A stretch of DNA of 64,000 bases from the NCBI RefSeq assembly GCF_014897705.1, contig NZ_JABUXV010000008.1:176809-240808 (forward strand). The letters are read 5' to 3'. The notes under the pieces were generated by a model. It ran no database searches, was not told the origin of the DNA, and saw only the letters and a program-made list of their open reading frames with translations. The translations under genes and the position numbers were made by a program. This stretch comes from Brachybacterium sp. FME24. Lineage in GTDB: Bacteria > Actinomycetota > Actinomycetes > Actinomycetales > Dermabacteraceae. The first letter of the stretch is position 1, and each line of letters begins with the position of its first letter. Positions 25,864 to 34,298 of the stretch are shown here, one piece after another.

Positions 25864-26583
25864 TCAGCCGCCGTATCGTGCAGGGGCGGTTGCGGCCAGC
25901 GCGGTGATGACCGCGAGCGTCGAGTGATTCACGCTCCAGCCGGCTGCCGCTGCGCCCTGGTCCCCGACTTCGAACTCGCGGGCGCGCTGGATGACACGCG
26001 AGGTCCACGGGATGTCCGGGTCGAGCTGGTGGAGCTGCGTGCTCGCCGACAGCAGCGCCGTCACCGCAGCCGTCATCTCGTCGGGAGCTTCCTCGTCCAC
26101 CAGAACCGCCCGTACCCGGGAGAGGAGCTCCTCGCGCCGAGCGCTTCCCAGCGCGATCGACTCCGTGGGCACGATTCCCAGCAACTTCTTCCGGGTCCGG
26201 CGCAGATGCCCCTTCGAGACGAGGGTTTCGACGACCTGATTGCGCAGGTCCGGCCCCACCGCGGCGATCACCGTCTGAGGAGACCGGGGTTTTGTCGATA
26301 TGTAGTCCCATGCAGAGCGGAGGAGATCCTCTCGAGGTGGCGTCGTCCCGCGGGACGTGACCCGCCCGGAGGAGTCACCCGCCAGCTGTGCCATGTCACG
26401 CATGGCGAGCTCCGCGAGGACTGCACCCCCCAGGACGTAGAAGAGGGTGGACTCCCCGGCAATGGCCCCGGAGCGTGGCTGAAAGAGCAGGAGCAGCACA
26501 TCTTCGACGAGCAGAGGCGTCTCGCTGTGCCGCCCGGACCCTGGCGAGGACCTCTCGGCAGGTTGGTCACGGGATTCCTTCAT
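25864..26583 (-). CDS. GPP34 (GOLPH3-like) family protein
   Basis: 239-residue protein with the bacterial GPP34 pattern: LVEDVLLLLFQPRSG at the start, LGGAVLAELAM, then HLRRTRKKLLGIVPT and a hydrophobic C-terminal part. In eukaryotes GOLPH3/Vps74 binds phosphatidylinositol-4-phosphate on Golgi membranes; bacterial relatives are common in actinobacteria and have no settled role. GAGGAGGA 5 nt before the ATG supports this start. It sits between the large LuxR regulator and the hydrolase on one strand, with a TTGACC-dyad motif 110 bp upstream. Confidence 0.8.
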   Translation of the reverse strand: MKESRDQPAERSSPGSGRHSETPLLVEDVLLLLFQPRSGAIAGESTLFYVLGGAVLAELAMRDMAQLAGDSSGRVTSRGTTPPREDLLRSAWDYISTKPRSPQTVIAAVGPDLRNQVVETLVSKGHLRRTRKKLLGIVPTESIALGSARREELLSRVRAVLVDEEAPDEMTAAVTALLSASTQLHQLDPDIPWTSRVIQRAREFEVGDQGAAAAGWSVNHSTLAVITALAATAPARYGG

Positions 26584-26692
26584 CTGTCCTCCTCGGTGCG
26601 ACGTCGGCATCCATCTCGATCACTGGTTCGTCGGCGACCAGGTCGTGGAACACTCCCTCGGTGATTCAGTGAGCGTCAGATGTCTCGACCCC

Positions 26693-26723
26693 AGGCAATA
26701 CTGTGTTCCCGGAACCCGGTCAA
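26693..26723 (-). promoter_or_regulatory. MerR-type promoter element upstream of GPP34 gene
   Basis: On the minus strand TTGACC (26723-26718) is followed by the dyad GTTCCGGGAAC, the same arrangement as at the hydrolase promoter. The -10 is less clear: TTGCCT at a 19-bp spacer, or TATTGC at 17 bp. Confidence 0.5.
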
Positions 26724-26735
26724 GAGTCGATCGCG

Positions 26736-26769
26736 CAGGAGCTTTCGTCGGGCCGGTGCTGAGCTCCTG
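26736..26769 (-). terminator. Weak hairpin after the LuxR gene
   Basis: CAGGAGCT (26736-26743) pairs with AGCTCCTG (26762-26769) across an 18-nt loop, 54 bp beyond the stop of the LuxR gene. No T tract. Confidence 0.3.
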
Positions 26770-26823
26770 CTCAGTCCGCTGATTTCGCCCTGACTGCTCA
26801 CAAGGCTGCGCAGTGTCCTCGAG

Positions 26824-29559
26824 TCAGGGAAGAGAAAGCCCCTTGAGCTGTCGTCGCGAGGTGACTCCGAGTTTGCGGAAGATGTTGCGCAGGTGCGCGT
26901 CGATCGTCCGTGGGCTCAAGAAGAGCTGTGTCCCGATCTCGCGCGACGTCAACCCGCTCGCCACCAACCGCGCGATATGCAGCTCGTGGTCGGTCAACGT
27001 GTCACTGAGATGGGCAGCTCGTTTGCGAGGATGCTCGCCGGTTGCGCGGAGTTCTCGGGCGGCGCGCAATGCGAATGCCTCGGCTCCCATCGTCGTGAGG
27101 AGGTCATGAGCTGTGCGCAGTTGCGCGCGGGCGTCCTGTCGTCGGCCCTCACGGCGAAGCCACTCGCCGTAGACGAGGTGGGTACGGGCGAGGTGAGTAG
27201 ACATTCGGCAGCGTTGGAGCTGATCAATCGCCTCGCGGTACTGCTCCTCGGCGACGGTGCCGGAGCTGGTCAGCGCGCGTGAGCGTGCGGCGAGTCCGAG
27301 CCCCCAGGGTGTTCGGCTGGCGTTGGCTCGGGCGGTGAGCTGCTCCACTGCCTCTGCAGCGCTCTCCGACCGTCCTGATCGGCTCGCTGCCTCGATGAGT
27401 TCGGAGTGGGCCAGGTTGCTCTGTGTCAGCTCATCGCATTCGAAGGCTCTCGCCGCGGCCGCGTGGGCCGCTGGGTAGTCGCGGTGGCCGTTGTGCAGCA
27501 CCGCCATGGCGTACTGCGCCAGGGCGACCTCTGTGGTGTTGCCGTGACCGGCAGATCGCTGGGTGAGACTTGCATAGATGTCGGTGGTCTCGTCCACGCG
27601 ACCGCGCCAGGCGGCCAGGATGAGTTGGGCGTGGAGCAAGGGGACAGCCTCGGTCGCAGCTGCGATCGCAGTCTGTTCAGCGGCCCGGGCGAACTCGCCG
27701 GCGAGGACCAGCATGACCGATTGCACGAGGAGGGCGGCCGGGAGCGCAGAGAGAGCGCCGGCCTCACGAGCCAGCCTGACGTGACGGGCGGCCAGCGCGT
27801 GGGCCAGCTCGTCATCGAAGACTGCCATAGCAGTTCGGCCGGTGAGCCACCCCCATCGTCGGAGGTCAGTGTCGTTCGCCTCGTCAGCGCCTGGTTCATG
27901 GCCGGCGAAGGCCTCCAACGCACGCCGCAGTCCGGGTAGGCCGGCTGCGTACCCCTGGGTGAACGTCGAGACCAAGCCATCGAGGAGGAGGTCCGCAGGC
28001 CGTGGCGACGTCGGTGGGGTCGGCGCGCCACGCGCGGCTTCGGCCACGTCGAGCACTGCACGCCCAGGACCGCCAGTGACGAGCGCAGCATCGAGCGCCT
28101 GCAGATAGGTTGCGCGGGATAGCCCCGGATCCAACGGCGCGAGGCTCTTGGCGGCACTCAGGAACAACCCCGGTCCCTCGTCATCTCTCGCGAGGTGGAA
28201 CCCTATCTGGGCGCGCAGCAGCTCGAGGCGAGCCTGCTGCAGCGGTGCGAGCGGCCCCGCCGCGGCAACCGCCAGCAGCTCCGACGCAGCGTCAGACGCG
28301 CCGGCTTCGTGCTTGGCATGCGCCGCCTCCAGCGCCCGGCTCGCACGGATGGTGGGATCAGGGGTCAAGGGGACCGCCTGCTCCATGAACGCCGCAGAGG
28401 CGGCCAGACCGCCGCGGGCACGCGCTCGTCCTGCCGAGCGGTCCAGCTCCGCCGCAACGTCTTCGTCGGTGCCCAGCACCGCCTGCGAGCGGTGCCATCC
28501 GCGCCTGTCGGGGTCGAGGTCCGGATCGGTGGCGGCAGCCAGCGCGCCATGCGCACGGCGACGCTCCGTCGGGGTGGCTGCACGGTAGACCGCCGAACGC
28601 ACCAAGGGGTGACGGAACCGCACTCGGCCATCGATCTCCAGCAGGCCGGCAGCTTCTGCAGGCGCGACGTCGTCACGGGAGATCCCCAGGTGCGCAGCTG
28701 CGCGCCACAGCAGCACCACATCGCCGGTCAGATCGACCGCGGCGATCAACAGCAGCAGTCGAGTCTGCGCCGGAAGGCTGATGGAGCGGCGCCGGAAGCT
28801 GTCCTCGACGCGGTGTGGGGTGCTTCGCTCGCGAAGCTCGAACCCACCGGCCAGCCAAGCCGCCGACGTGCTGTGCGGAAGCTCCAGCAGTGCGAGAGGG
28901 TTCCCGCCCGCCTCGGCGAGGATACGGTCCTGCAGCCCGTCGTCCAGCGGGGTACGGGCCGTCCCGGCGAGCAACGCCCGTGCGTCGAACTCGTCGAGTC
29001 CGCCCAAACACACCTGGGGGATACCGTCGAACGAGTGCAGGGTGCTCTCAGCGGGGTCACGCAGCGCGAACACCAGTGCTATCTGTTCGGCGGACACACG
29101 CCGCGCCACGAACGCCAGGACCTGCGCGGATGCTTCGTCGAGCCATTGCGTATCGTCGACGAGGCAGAGCAGCGGACCCTCCTCGGCGACCTCGGCCAGA
29201 AGGTGGAGAGTCGCCAAGCCGACCAGGAACCAGTCCGGCGCGGCACCATCGTGCTGGCCGAAGGCCACCCGCAGAGCGCTCTGCTGAGGAGCGGGCAATG
29301 CACCAGCGCGGTCCAGCAGCGGCGCGCACAACTGGTGCAGGCCCGCGAACGCGAACTGCGACTCCGGCTCCACCCCGATCGAGGACTCCACGCGGAACCC
29401 CGCGGAGACCGCCTCGTCGCGGGTGTGCTCGAGCAGGGCGGTCTTTCCGATCCCGGCCTCGCCGCGCACCACGAGTGCCCCGCTTCGCCCGGCCCGTGCC
29501 GAGGAGAGGAGCTTGTCCACCGCGTCGCGCTCGGCGCGCCGGCCCAGAAGAACTGTCAA
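26824..29559 (-). CDS. Large ATP-binding LuxR-family regulator (LAL type)
   Basis: 911-residue regulator. An AAA/STAND ATPase occupies about residues 1-330, with Walker A GEAGIGKT (33-40) and a Walker B-like LLCLVDDTQWLDEAS. A long helical-repeat region follows to about 840. The last 65 residues are a LuxR-type HTH (LTDHELHIARLVASGL, with SREIGTQLFLSPRTIDAHL). TTG at 29559 is the start: GGAGGGG lies 5 nt upstream and the GRRAE motif of LAL proteins follows directly. The effector and targets are unknown; neighbouring GPP34 and hydrolase genes are candidates. Confidence 0.88.
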   Translation of the reverse strand: MTVLLGRRAERDAVDKLLSSARAGRSGALVVRGEAGIGKTALLEHTRDEAVSAGFRVESSIGVEPESQFAFAGLHQLCAPLLDRAGALPAPQQSALRVAFGQHDGAAPDWFLVGLATLHLLAEVAEEGPLLCLVDDTQWLDEASAQVLAFVARRVSAEQIALVFALRDPAESTLHSFDGIPQVCLGGLDEFDARALLAGTARTPLDDGLQDRILAEAGGNPLALLELPHSTSAAWLAGGFELRERSTPHRVEDSFRRRSISLPAQTRLLLLIAAVDLTGDVVLLWRAAAHLGISRDDVAPAEAAGLLEIDGRVRFRHPLVRSAVYRAATPTERRRAHGALAAATDPDLDPDRRGWHRSQAVLGTDEDVAAELDRSAGRARARGGLAASAAFMEQAVPLTPDPTIRASRALEAAHAKHEAGASDAASELLAVAAAGPLAPLQQARLELLRAQIGFHLARDDEGPGLFLSAAKSLAPLDPGLSRATYLQALDAALVTGGPGRAVLDVAEAARGAPTPPTSPRPADLLLDGLVSTFTQGYAAGLPGLRRALEAFAGHEPGADEANDTDLRRWGWLTGRTAMAVFDDELAHALAARHVRLAREAGALSALPAALLVQSVMLVLAGEFARAAEQTAIAAATEAVPLLHAQLILAAWRGRVDETTDIYASLTQRSAGHGNTTEVALAQYAMAVLHNGHRDYPAAHAAAARAFECDELTQSNLAHSELIEAASRSGRSESAAEAVEQLTARANASRTPWGLGLAARSRALTSSGTVAEEQYREAIDQLQRCRMSTHLARTHLVYGEWLRREGRRQDARAQLRTAHDLLTTMGAEAFALRAARELRATGEHPRKRAAHLSDTLTDHELHIARLVASGLTSREIGTQLFLSPRTIDAHLRNIFRKLGVTSRRQLKGLSLP

Positions 29560-29731
29560 ATTTCCCCTCCAGAGAACCTCAGCGCCTTTATAGGCAATTG
29601 TCGCTGACGCGAGCGATGCCGACCAGACCCAGCTGCCTCGCGAGGTAGGCGGACCTGGAGGGGCACCACCGACGCGGAGACGCCGCCGGCCGGACGATTC
29701 TGACTGTATGCGCCGAGAGGGGAACGAGATC

Positions 29732-30076
29732 ATGGATCAGGTCATCGTCGAGACCGAGGGCCGCACCCCTGTCGAGGCACATGACGAGGACCAGAGGGCG
29801 CCTCGTCCCGTCGCCCCGGTTCACAGCTGCCCCCGGCACGGGCACAGTTGGGAAGAGCAGGCCCATGAGCTGCGCACCGTGAGCGCACCGTCACCCGTCA
29901 CGCAGCCCAGCGCCGTCACCACCTCGTACGCCACGCGAGAGATGCAGGCACTGACACGACATCGAGCTGCGAGCGGAGACGTTCGCATCCGAGATGCGAG
30001 GGGAACACGCCTGGCAGCGGTGCTCGGCGGCACCCTGCTCAGCACATTCGGAGAGCACGTTCGCGATGGTCGCTGA
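29732..30076 (+). pseudogene. Decayed alpha/beta hydrolase relic
   Basis: The open frame from an ATG at 29732 starts like the intact hydrolase at 25726: TPVEAHDEDQRAPRPVAPVH versus [20 protein letters not shown], then GHSWEEQAHEL versus [11 protein letters not shown]. The oxyanion HG is lost (VHSCPRHGHSW), and downstream of about residue 50 no hydrolase sequence, no GxSxG nucleophile and no His remain. It is therefore a degenerated N-terminal fragment of a paralogue, in opposite orientation to the intact copy and about 4 kb away. Confidence 0.65.
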
Positions 30077-30204
30077 CGTCAACCATCGGCGACAGCGACC
30101 GCTTCCTCGTCGGGCCCCAGCTCAACGGTGTCATCCGAACCTCGCGAGGACGGCGCACCGTCTTCAGAGGAGCCCGCTCGGTGGCTTCAACGGAGAGAGG
30201 TCCC

Positions 30205-30948
30205 ATGACCTGGAGCACGCGTGAGCTCGCTGACCTGGCGGGCACGACCACGAACACCATCCGCTACTACCACCGGCTTGGCCTGCTCGATGAGCCCGAA
30301 CGCAGAATCAACGGCTACAAGCAGTACCGGGTGCCGCATCTGGTGCGGCTGCTGCGGATCCGACGGGTGGCCGCCCTGGGTGTGCCGCTCTCGCAGGTAC
30401 CGCCCGTCGGCGCGGACACCAGGAGCATGGTGGATGTGCTGCAGACCCTGGACGCAGAGCTCGAGGAGCGCATCGAGCTCCTGAAACAGGCTCGGACCGA
30501 CATCGACGTGATCCTCCGCGAGGACGCGCCGGCGGACGCGCCGGCGGGATTCGTCTCCGTCGCCTCGCAGCTCTCCGAAGCCGACAGCTCGATACTCCAT
30601 ATCTACGCGCAGCTCTACAACGAGGACGCGATGGCGGATCTGCGACGCATGGTGGACATGGACGATGCAGCCCGCACGGTCGGTGACGAGATCGCCGCGC
30701 TTCCGGCGGATGCGGACGAGACGACCCGGCAGCGCCTCGCTGAACAGCTCGCCCCCACCCTCGTCCAGAACCTGATCGACTATCCATGGCTCTCAGACCC
30801 GGATGGACACCTCTCGAAGAGTCGGCACCTGACCCAGCAGACGCTCATCGAGGCGGTGGGGGAGCTCTATGACCCGGCGCAGATCGACGTGCTGACACGC
30901 GCCGGCGCCATCGCCCGCGAGAAAGTGCGGGCGAGTCGCGCGGCATGA
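30205..30948 (+). CDS. MerR-family transcriptional regulator
   Basis: 247-residue regulator. The N-terminal MerR winged helix is clear (STRELADLAGTTTNTIRYYHRLGLL, then YKQYRVPHLVRLLRIRRVAALGVPL), followed by a dimerisation helix (about 75-115) and a helical C-terminal effector domain of about 130 residues with no metal-binding cysteines, so an organic ligand is more likely than a metal. GGAGAGAGG 4 nt before the ATG at 30205 sets the start. MerR-type promoters with one shared dyad lie on both sides, making it the obvious candidate activator. I see no such site before merR itself. Confidence 0.9.
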   Translation: MTWSTRELADLAGTTTNTIRYYHRLGLLDEPERRINGYKQYRVPHLVRLLRIRRVAALGVPLSQVPPVGADTRSMVDVLQTLDAELEERIELLKQARTDIDVILREDAPADAPAGFVSVASQLSEADSSILHIYAQLYNEDAMADLRRMVDMDDAARTVGDEIAALPADADETTRQRLAEQLAPTLVQNLIDYPWLSDPDGHLSKSRHLTQQTLIEAVGELYDPAQIDVLTRAGAIAREKVRASRAA

Positions 30949-31007
30949 GCCTCGAGGTGGTGATCTCTCCACCGATGGAGGTGCCCCACTGTGGCAGTCG
31001 TTTCAGA

Positions 31008-31820
31008 TCAATCGGAGTTTCTGCCTGAACCTTCTACCGGCACGCCCGAAGGGTAGACGCTCTCGGGGGTCATGCGTGAGTTCCGCTCACGGCGGAGGAG
31101 GGCTATCGACACGATGACGCCGGCGATGCCAAGAATGGGTGCTACGAGCCCGGCATATGGCTGGCTCGACGAGAAGATGGAGAAGTCCCACAGTCCGTGA
31201 AGGATGATTGCCGGGATCAGGGAGCCGGTGGAGCGGAAGGCAAGGTAATAGACGGAGCCCAGACCGAACTGGACGACAACCTGGAGGATGGCGAGCGAAC
31301 CGATGCCGAAGAAGGCATTGGGTAGGTGCAGCAGCGAGAAGAAAAGGGTGGAGAAGAACCAGACGCCGGTCTCGCCGAATCTGCTCCGCAGCGCCGTGAG
31401 GAGCTGGCCACGCGCAATCACCTCTTCGTTGAATCCCACGAGCACGCTTCCCAGTACGAGCAGCACCCACATCGTCGCGGTCACTCTGGAGAATTCGCCG
31501 AGAACGAGATTGAGGATCGCTGCGAAGGCCATGAGGGCCGGCACCACCATGCCGACTTTGGGAAGTCGACGCTTTTCCACGAGCGCCGGTCGCCACCAGC
31601 CGAGTGATGAGACTGCGATCAGGACGACGAGGAGGCCGCCGGTCAACGGTGCCACGTACCAGGCGAGCAAGGTCTCGCCGCTCTCTCCGACGCGGGCATA
31701 GTCGATGCCGTTGACGATCCAGATCGTGTAGAACACGGCGAGGTACGCGGCGAAGGTGACAAGTCCGAGCCAGACGCGAGGGCGGACGCGCAACGACGTC
31801 ATAGTGGAATCGGTGTGCAT
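31008..31820 (-). CDS. CPBP-family intramembrane glutamic endopeptidase
   Basis: 270-residue membrane protein with about seven hydrophobic segments. The Abi/CAAX-protease motifs are present: EExxxR as EEVIARGQ, a His in FFSLLHLPN and another in IILHGLWDF. Such proteins process prenylated or other membrane substrates, and some confer bacteriocin immunity. The ATG at 31820 coincides with the start point predicted from the MerR-type promoter (-10 ending at 31827), so the transcript is likely leaderless; an ATG at 31802 is the alternative start. Confidence 0.85.
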   Translation of the reverse strand: MHTDSTMTSLRVRPRVWLGLVTFAAYLAVFYTIWIVNGIDYARVGESGETLLAWYVAPLTGGLLVVLIAVSSLGWWRPALVEKRRLPKVGMVVPALMAFAAILNLVLGEFSRVTATMWVLLVLGSVLVGFNEEVIARGQLLTALRSRFGETGVWFFSTLFFSLLHLPNAFFGIGSLAILQVVVQFGLGSVYYLAFRSTGSLIPAIILHGLWDFSIFSSSQPYAGLVAPILGIAGVIVSIALLRRERNSRMTPESVYPSGVPVEGSGRNSD

Positions 31821-31826
31821 GACATG

Positions 31827-31857
31827 ACCGAACACCATGTTGCAGGTACACGGTCAA
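31827..31857 (-). promoter_or_regulatory. MerR-type promoter of CPBP gene
   Basis: On the minus strand TTGACC (31857-31852) and TTCGGT (31832-31827) are 19 bp apart. The dyad in the spacer is weaker (TGTACCTGCAACA) but occupies the same place as in the other three copies. Confidence 0.55.
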
Positions 31858-31996
31858 GCCGTCCGTCCGCTCAGCGCCCAGGGCTCACCGCGCCTGTCGC
31901 AGGGCCGGATTGTCGGCGGCACCTGCGGTGCTCTCCCCTGAATGAGCATTCCACCGTCGGAGTCGTGCGTCCTGGACGGCCCGGCGGCGCCACTGC

Positions 31997-32027
31997 TTGA
32001 CCATGTTCCCGGAACCAGGTGTCGAAT
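31997..32027 (+). promoter_or_regulatory. MerR-type promoter of carboxylesterase gene
   Basis: TTGACC (31997-32002) and TCGAAT (32022-32027) are separated by 19 bp, containing TGTTCCCGGAACC. It is nearly identical in plan to the hydrolase promoter. An in-frame ATG at 32026 would lie inside the -10, so the carboxylesterase must start further downstream. Confidence 0.65.
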
Positions 32028-32106
32028 GTCCCCTGTGCAGAACTCCCTCCTTCCGGGGCGTCGTCGGAGCGAGGGTCCGGACCGCCGACCGCGCCAGGAG
32101 AGAGCA

Positions 32107-33960
32107 GTGGAGGACGATCACGATCGGCAGCGTCAACGCCTCTGGCAACGCCTGCAACGCTGGATTCCGCTGCTGCTTCTCGCGGCGGCAACGGGCGTCG
32201 TGATCTGGCTCGATCAGAGCCCGTGGTGGGGTTCGCTGCTCGTGGCCGGTCTGCTCACCGTTGTCGCAGGGGCAACACGCTGGTGGGTCCGGGGCCACAT
32301 CGCTCTCCAGATAGGGGCCTGGGTTCTCGCAGCGGCGTTCGTGCTCTCCACGGCGGTGCTCATCCACCCGCCTGCACAGCCTCGGGCCGCCGGCGGAAGT
32401 GATCCGCGGCCCTCTGCCCTGGTTTCCACGCAGGAGGGGCCTGTGCGGGGCGTCATGAACGATCCGGGCACCGTCGAAATCTTCGCTGGTATCCCCTACG
32501 CCCAGCCACCGGTGGGGGACCTGCGCTGGCGGCCTCCCGAACCGCCCGCACCACGAGGGGAGATCCTCCTCGCGGACCGCTTCTCCGAGGTGCCCGTTCA
32601 AAGCACTTCAACGTTCTCGTCCCGGGCACTGTCCCAGCTCGTGGACGTCCCCCTCGAGGGCACTCTGCTCAACCCCTTCCCTGTGAGCGAAGACAGCCTC
32701 TCCCTGAACATCTGGCGAAGCACGGTCCGCCCCTCGACCGCCCTCCCGGTGCTCGTCTATATCCCGGGCGGCGGCTTCGCGACGGGATCTGGTGCGCTGC
32801 CGCTCTACGACGGCGAGGCGCTCGCCTCTCGTGGTGACGTGATCACGGTGACCATCAACTATCGCCTGGGAGTGCTGGGATTCCTCTCGCACCCCGAGTT
32901 GGCCGCGGAATCCAGTTTTCATGCCTCGGGCAACTACGGAATCCAAGACCAGATCGCCTCCCTGGAGTGGGTCCGAGACAACATCGCGGCCTTCGGTGGT
33001 GACCCTGAACGGGTGACGGTCGCCGGGGAATCCGCTGGCGGAGAGAGCGTGTGCATCCTCGGTGCGACGCCCGGAGCCCAGGGCCTCGTCGACGGCATCA
33101 TCGCTGGCAGCGGGGCGTGCATGGGCACCACAGGGAACACGGAGAACGGTGACCAGGCCGATACTCGACAGGTGGCGGAGGACGCCGGTCGCCGTCTCAG
33201 TTCAGAGCTGGGAGGGGCGAGCATCGAGGAGATGCGCGCAATGCCTGTTGATCGCGTCCTGGATGCAGCGGAGTCTCTGGGTCCTCACTGGCGGCCCACC
33301 ATCGACGGCCATGTCCTGGAGAAGTCACCAGCGCAGATCTATGCCTCCGGAGAACAGCTCGATGTGCCGATTCTGGTGGGTAGCAATGCCGATGAGGCCT
33401 CACTCGCCAGGGCTGGCCCGCCGGACGCCGACGTCGACGAGTACCGGGCGATGGTTCGCCGGACGTACGGCAGCTCGAACGCGGCGAGGTTCCTCGACCT
33501 CTATCCCGTGGCCACCGAGGATCAGGTGCTCACCTCACTGCTGCAGGCGGAGACGGACAAGATCATGACTCGCGCCATGCACCGCTGGGCTCACCTGCAG
33601 TCCCGCACCGGGTCCTCGAACGCTTATCTGTACTACTTCTCGCATATTCCCCCCGAGAAAGGATTGGAGGAGTACGGCGCCTATCACGGGGCCGAGGTCG
33701 CCTATGCGTACGACAATCTCGGCGCTGACAGCGATGCCGACTATGGGGACTCCGACTACCGGCTGCGCGATCACATGAGCGCATACTGGGTTTCCTTCGC
33801 AACCACCGGCAACCCCAACGCCCCGGGACTGCCCGAGTGGCCGACCGTCGCCGCAGCGACTGACCAGGTGATGAACTTCAGCGATGGCAGCACCGTGGTG
33901 CCACATCCGCGCTCTGAGGAAATCCGCTTCTGGGAGGCGTACGACGGACCGATCCCCTAG
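32107..33960 (+). CDS. Membrane-anchored type-B carboxylesterase
   Basis: 617-residue esterase. Residues about 15-95 hold three hydrophobic helices (IPLLLLAAATGVVIWL, LLVAGLLTVVAGA, IGAWVLAAAFVLSTAVLI), an unusual multi-pass anchor that puts the catalytic domain outside the membrane. The type-B signature SEDSLSLNIW and the triad S309 (GESAGG), E430 (SNADEASL) and H527 (AYHGAEV) are intact. GTG at 32107 with AGGAGAG upstream fits the promoter at 31997-32027. The substrate is unknown. Confidence 0.88.
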   Translation: MEDDHDRQRQRLWQRLQRWIPLLLLAAATGVVIWLDQSPWWGSLLVAGLLTVVAGATRWWVRGHIALQIGAWVLAAAFVLSTAVLIHPPAQPRAAGGSDPRPSALVSTQEGPVRGVMNDPGTVEIFAGIPYAQPPVGDLRWRPPEPPAPRGEILLADRFSEVPVQSTSTFSSRALSQLVDVPLEGTLLNPFPVSEDSLSLNIWRSTVRPSTALPVLVYIPGGGFATGSGALPLYDGEALASRGDVITVTINYRLGVLGFLSHPELAAESSFHASGNYGIQDQIASLEWVRDNIAAFGGDPERVTVAGESAGGESVCILGATPGAQGLVDGIIAGSGACMGTTGNTENGDQADTRQVAEDAGRRLSSELGGASIEEMRAMPVDRVLDAAESLGPHWRPTIDGHVLEKSPAQIYASGEQLDVPILVGSNADEASLARAGPPDADVDEYRAMVRRTYGSSNAARFLDLYPVATEDQVLTSLLQAETDKIMTRAMHRWAHLQSRTGSSNAYLYYFSHIPPEKGLEEYGAYHGAEVAYAYDNLGADSDADYGDSDYRLRDHMSAYWVSFATTGNPNAPGLPEWPTVAAATDQVMNFSDGSTVVPHPRSEEIRFWEAYDGPIP

Positions 33961-34043
33961 GACTGGTCGGTCGTGAGGTCATCACCTCCCGCGCAGAGCC
34001 GTGAGGCCGAAGGGCCAGCAGTGCATGCGCCGGTGCTCATCAG

Positions 34044-34283
34044 TTGAGCTTGCCCTCGGAGTCGGCTATGGAATGGACTGCGTTGAGCTCGAGCAGCAAG
34101 TGGCCACAAGGAGTCGCGAGGAGTCTCGCTGCGGACGTCGAGTACTCGTCCGCCGGCTGGGTCGACCGGTGCAACGGTCGACGCCTCCACGGCTCGCGCG
34201 GGATGCTCGCCCCGATAGGACTCGAGAGGCTCCACTATCAGGCCGTCAGCGCAGAGCCCGACCCCGCGCAGTTGATGCAGAGA
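34044..34283 (+). pseudogene. Remnant of IS3-family transposase OrfB (C-terminal end)
   Basis: The frame reads VEYSSAGWVDRCNGRRLHGS followed by GLERLHYQAVSAEPDP. This matches the usual end of IS3-group integrases (WVDWFNNRRLHSSLG...YE..HY..), with several substitutions at normally fixed places (DRCN for DWFN). No start, integrase DDE core or inverted repeats remain. It fills most of the gap between the carboxylesterase and the second CPBP gene. Confidence 0.6.
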
Positions 34284-34298
34284 ACCCGGGCCGGTTCA

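Noticed and set aside
32026..32106. Earlier ATG start for the carboxylesterase
   Set aside because: It lies inside the predicted -10 hexamer and has no ribosome site, whereas GTG 32107 has one.
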